The translations under genes and the position numbers were made by a program. This document shows, piece by piece, positions 39,652-41,618 of a DNA stretch of 41,618 nt; the first letter of the stretch is position 1, and each line of letters starts with the position of its first letter. The stretch comes from a virus: positions 1 to 41,618 of the IMG/VR virus record IMGVR_UViG_3300033388_004708. The stretch is one strand, 5' to 3'. The notes under the pieces are model-generated. The model had not been told where the DNA came from. It saw nothing but the letters and a program-made list of their open reading frames with translations, and made no database searches.

Positions 39652-39962
39652 ATGAAAATATACGAAAAGCCCTCGAAGGTTCAATTAAAAAATGGGAAAG
39701 TATTGTAAAACATAATGGGGTTAATAAAGAATACCTTCTATGTAAGCTTTGTTTAAATGTTGGTTGTGGAAGATGCCCCGTAGCTAAGAGAACAAGTAGA
39801 GAAGATTGTTTAGATACTCCGCATGTGGCTTGGGTATATGAAAATGATAAAGATCATTGTAATAATAGAGGAGAAGGAACCCCTCGTTTAAAACAACTAG
39901 CCCAATTAGAACTAGATTTTCTATGTTCTCTTAGACCCAAAAGAAAAATGGGGAGGAAATGA
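39648..39962 (+). CDS. Cys-rich paralog family member 3
   Basis: A 104-aa protein with the order LEGSIKKWESIV, CKLC, CGRCPV, DCLDTPH and LAQLELDFLCSLRPKRK shared with the proteins at 35685 and 36261. The first CxxC has Lys-Leu in place of Pro-Leu. It also starts after a helix-forming stretch. Likely zinc-binding. Function unknown. Confidence 0.7.
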   Translation: MNENIRKALEGSIKKWESIVKHNGVNKEYLLCKLCLNVGCGRCPVAKRTSREDCLDTPHVAWVYENDKDHCNNRGEGTPRLKQLAQLELDFLCSLRPKRKMGRK

Positions 39963-40201
39963 GCAGATTTTATAAACTAAACCCTCTCACCTATCCAGGT
40001 CCAGGGGATGAGATAACACAACCTGATTATTATGGGCATCCTCTCGATCCTAAAGCACCTTTACCAATGGATGAAGAGGAACCAGAGGAAGAACTAATCA
40101 CCAAACCTGTTAAAATCGACACAACCTTTTGTGAAGGCGAATGTGGTTGTTCAAAACCTTGCTATCATTGTAAATTAAATCCATTAAAAGAAGATGATTA
40201 G
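39959..40201 (+). CDS. Small acidic Cys-rich protein, unknown
   Basis: An 80-aa protein. Pro and Glu-rich N-terminus (PMDEEEPEEEL), then CEGECGCSKPCYHCK, six Cys in 20 residues, which suggests a metal cluster. Overlaps both neighbours. No family. Confidence 0.6.
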   Translation: MSRFYKLNPLTYPGPGDEITQPDYYGHPLDPKAPLPMDEEEPEEELITKPVKIDTTFCEGECGCSKPCYHCKLNPLKEDD

Positions 40202-40376
40202 ACCAAGAGATTTTTATATAGACTTTAAAGAAGATGCTCCAACAGAAACACTTGAGCGTTTAGATGCCGCGAAAAATGATTGTTTACAGTCAATACGATA
40301 TGATAAACAAACGCTTGAAATTATTCAAGAAGTAAGAAATCTTATCTTAAAAACTAGTTATGCCCAAACTAATTAA
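40194..40376 (+). CDS. Small protein just before the polymerase, unknown
   Basis: A 60-aa charged helical protein (TETLERLDAAKNDCLQSI). Overlaps the previous gene by eight bases and the polymerase start by 17 bases. Unrecognised. Confidence 0.55.
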   Translation: MIRPRDFYIDFKEDAPTETLERLDAAKNDCLQSIRYDKQTLEIIQEVRNLILKTSYAQTN

Positions 40377-41618
40377 AGCCTCTGGAGCTTTTGAGTCAAA
40401 AATAGTCTTCGTAGGGGAAGCTCCAGGAACAATGGAAGAGACATTAGGTAAGCCTTTTGTAGGTAGGAGTGGTGGTGAGCTTCGTTCTATGCTTAAAATG
40501 GCAGGGATAAGCCCTGATGCATGTTATATGACAAATGTCATCAAAGAACGTCCTGTAGGGAACAAGATAGCCCCCTTCTTTTTCAAAGGACAATTCACAG
40601 AACGCGCTGACGCATATCTCGAACTCCTTAAAGAAGAACTAACTGACACAACAGCAAATGTAATCGTAGCAGTTGGAGCAGTCGCGGCACAAGCTCTTAT
40701 AGGTCGAAACGATATTACAAAAATTCGAGGTTCTATCTATCCATCCTCCCTGCTTCCCGGACGAAAAATTATCCCTATCCTTCACCCTTCCTTCATCCTT
40801 AAAGGAAATTATATCTCTAAATTGGTTACTATAAACGATCTTTCAAGAGTAAAACGTGATGCGACATTCCCTGAACTCCAACTACCCGAATGGAACTATA
40901 TCATCAATCCATCGGCAGAATTCGCTATTTCATGGCTTGAGAAAGCGTCTAAAGAAAAAGCCATCTGTTACGACATTGAAGTTGATGGCTCGTTGCAAAT
41001 TAATTGCATTGGTTTCTCAGTTAACCCAATGGAGTCAATCTGCATCCCCGTGGCTACCTATAACAATGCTAACGAAACAAGAACTTGGGCTGCTATCGCA
41101 AGAATTCTTGAAGATCCGGAAATTACTAAAATAGGTCAGAACGTAATCTTCGACGCTCATTACATAACCTATACTCTTGGTATCTTATCCCGTGGACCTA
41201 TGCACGATACAATGGTAGCTCATAGTCACCTTTATCCGGACTTCAAGAAAGGTCTTGATTACCTAACTTCAGTCTATACTCGACTCCCTTACTATAAAGA
41301 CGAGGGAAAAGATTGGAAAACGATTCGAGACTATGATGCTTTTTATACTTACAACTGTAAAGATGTTGCTTCAACGTTAACCTCTTGGTATGAACTTGAA
41401 AAACTACTCACCAAACAGGGTTATATGGATCAATATCTTCATAATATGGAAATCTTTGACCCTTGTATGTATATGATGTATCGAGGCAACAAAGTCGCTC
41501 AGGCGTCCATTAAGAAGGTAAAGGTAGATATCGAAATTGAAATCTCTGACCTAATAACCAAACTTGAGGAAACTCTTGAACCAAAGCTCATCAAACATTA
41601 TGGCACAAAAGAAAAAAT
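40360..41618 (+). CDS. UDG-exonuclease-DNA polymerase A fusion, N-terminal part (continues at 1-1417)
   Basis: The first 420 codons of the 853-aa protein. Residues 14-160 form a family-4-type uracil-DNA glycosylase domain: GEAPG (19-23), KPFVGRSGGEL, TNVIKERP (58-65) and LHPSF (141-145). The four cysteines that hold an iron-sulphur cluster in typical family 4 enzymes are absent. Residues 200-340 are a 3'-5' exonuclease with the DEDD set: Asp205-x-Glu207, Asp265 in NVIFD and Tyr331-x3-Asp335. No stop interrupts the junction. The ATG at 40360 lacks a strong ribosome site and overlaps the previous gene. A similar domain order is known for phage SPO1. Confidence 0.9.
   Translation, partial: MPKLIKASGAFESKIVFVGEAPGTMEETLGKPFVGRSGGELRSMLKMAGISPDACYMTNVIKERPVGNKIAPFFFKGQFTERADAYLELLKEELTDTTANVIVAVGAVAAQALIGRNDITKIRGSIYPSSLLPGRKIIPILHPSFILKGNYISKLVTINDLSRVKRDATFPELQLPEWNYIINPSAEFAISWLEKASKEKAICYDIEVDGSLQINCIGFSVNPMESICIPVATYNNANETRTWAAIARILEDPEITKIGQNVIFDAHYITYTLGILSRGPMHDTMVAHSHLYPDFKKGLDYLTSVYTRLPYYKDEGKDWKTIRDYDAFYTYNCKDVASTLTSWYELEKLLTKQGYMDQYLHNMEIFDPCMYMMYRGNKVAQASIKKVKVDIEIEISDLITKLEETLEPKLIKHYGTKEK
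41505..41618. repeat. Terminal direct repeat, right copy
   Basis: Exact copy of bases 1-114. The unique genome length is therefore 41,504 bases if the molecule is circular or circularly permuted. Confidence 0.97.

Noticed and set aside
40856-41134. 92-codon plus-strand frame within the polymerase gene
   Set aside because: Out of frame with the UDG-exonuclease sequence, which is intact across the same bases.
1-41618. tRNA genes, CRISPR arrays, insertion sequences, integrase and phage RNA polymerase
   Set aside because: Looked for on both strands; no cloverleaf-like gap, regular spacer array, transposase, recombinase or single-subunit polymerase motif was seen.

Overview
The window is one complete or nearly complete genome of a double-stranded DNA bacteriophage, presented linearly. 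Bases 1-114 are repeated exactly at 41505-41618. Joining the two copies restores one uninterrupted 853-codon DNA polymerase gene, so the repeat is best read as the overlap of a circular assembly with about 41,504 unique bases. The structural set points to a short-tailed (podovirus-like) virion: terminase, portal, HK97-type capsid protein, adaptor, nozzle-like protein and three large internal/ejection-type proteins, with no tape-measure, tail-tube or sheath gene. I see no integrase, repressor-type lysogeny module, phage RNA polymerase, tRNA, rRNA, CRISPR array or insertion sequence. The phage is therefore probably lytic and dependent on host RNA polymerase. The DNA is AT-rich. A lipoprotein gene beside a small M15-type endolysin suggests a Gram-negative host, but the host cannot be named from the sequence.

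Layout. (1) 40360-41618 joined to 1-1417, plus strand: a fusion of a uracil-DNA-glycosylase-like domain, a 3'-5' exonuclease and a family A polymerase. (2) 1414-5716, plus strand: a DUF3987-like replication ATPase, several small proteins, an M15 peptidase (endolysin) and a lipoprotein. (3) 5717-5801: the point where the two transcription directions converge, holding a large inverted repeat and a possible AUU-started membrane protein. (4) 27562 down to 5802, minus strand: the virion operon in the order small terminase, large terminase, portal, scaffold, capsid, decoration, adaptor, appendages, two tandem holin-like proteins, receptor-binding candidate, nozzle and ejection proteins. (5) 27563-28741: a 1.2-kb gene-free divergent control region with repeated CCAACC/GGTTGG inverted repeats, candidate promoters on both strands, G-runs, a polypurine tract, AT-rich inverted repeats and three GTCGAG repeats. 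It is the best candidate for the origin and the main switch. (6) 28742-32823, plus strand: about 20 tiny early genes, mostly unrecognised. (7) 32991-40376, plus strand, behind a second promoter: regulators, a PD-(D/E)XK nuclease, a Sak4-like RecA-fold ATPase, a DUF669-like protein and a dispersed family of three Cys-rich paralogs.

How it fits together. Divergent transcription from about 28 kb would drive early small proteins, recombination/replication genes and the polymerase rightward across the circle junction into the lysis genes. Leftward transcription would drive the virion genes. The two waves meet near 5.75 kb. The most unusual items are the polymerase fusion (no iron-sulphur cysteines in the glycosylase part, His at the O-helix Phe/Tyr position), the repeat-rich control region with a recurrent GGTTG...ACTGWTAT promoter element, a switch-like RNA at 34233-34297, and the duplicated holin-like pair.
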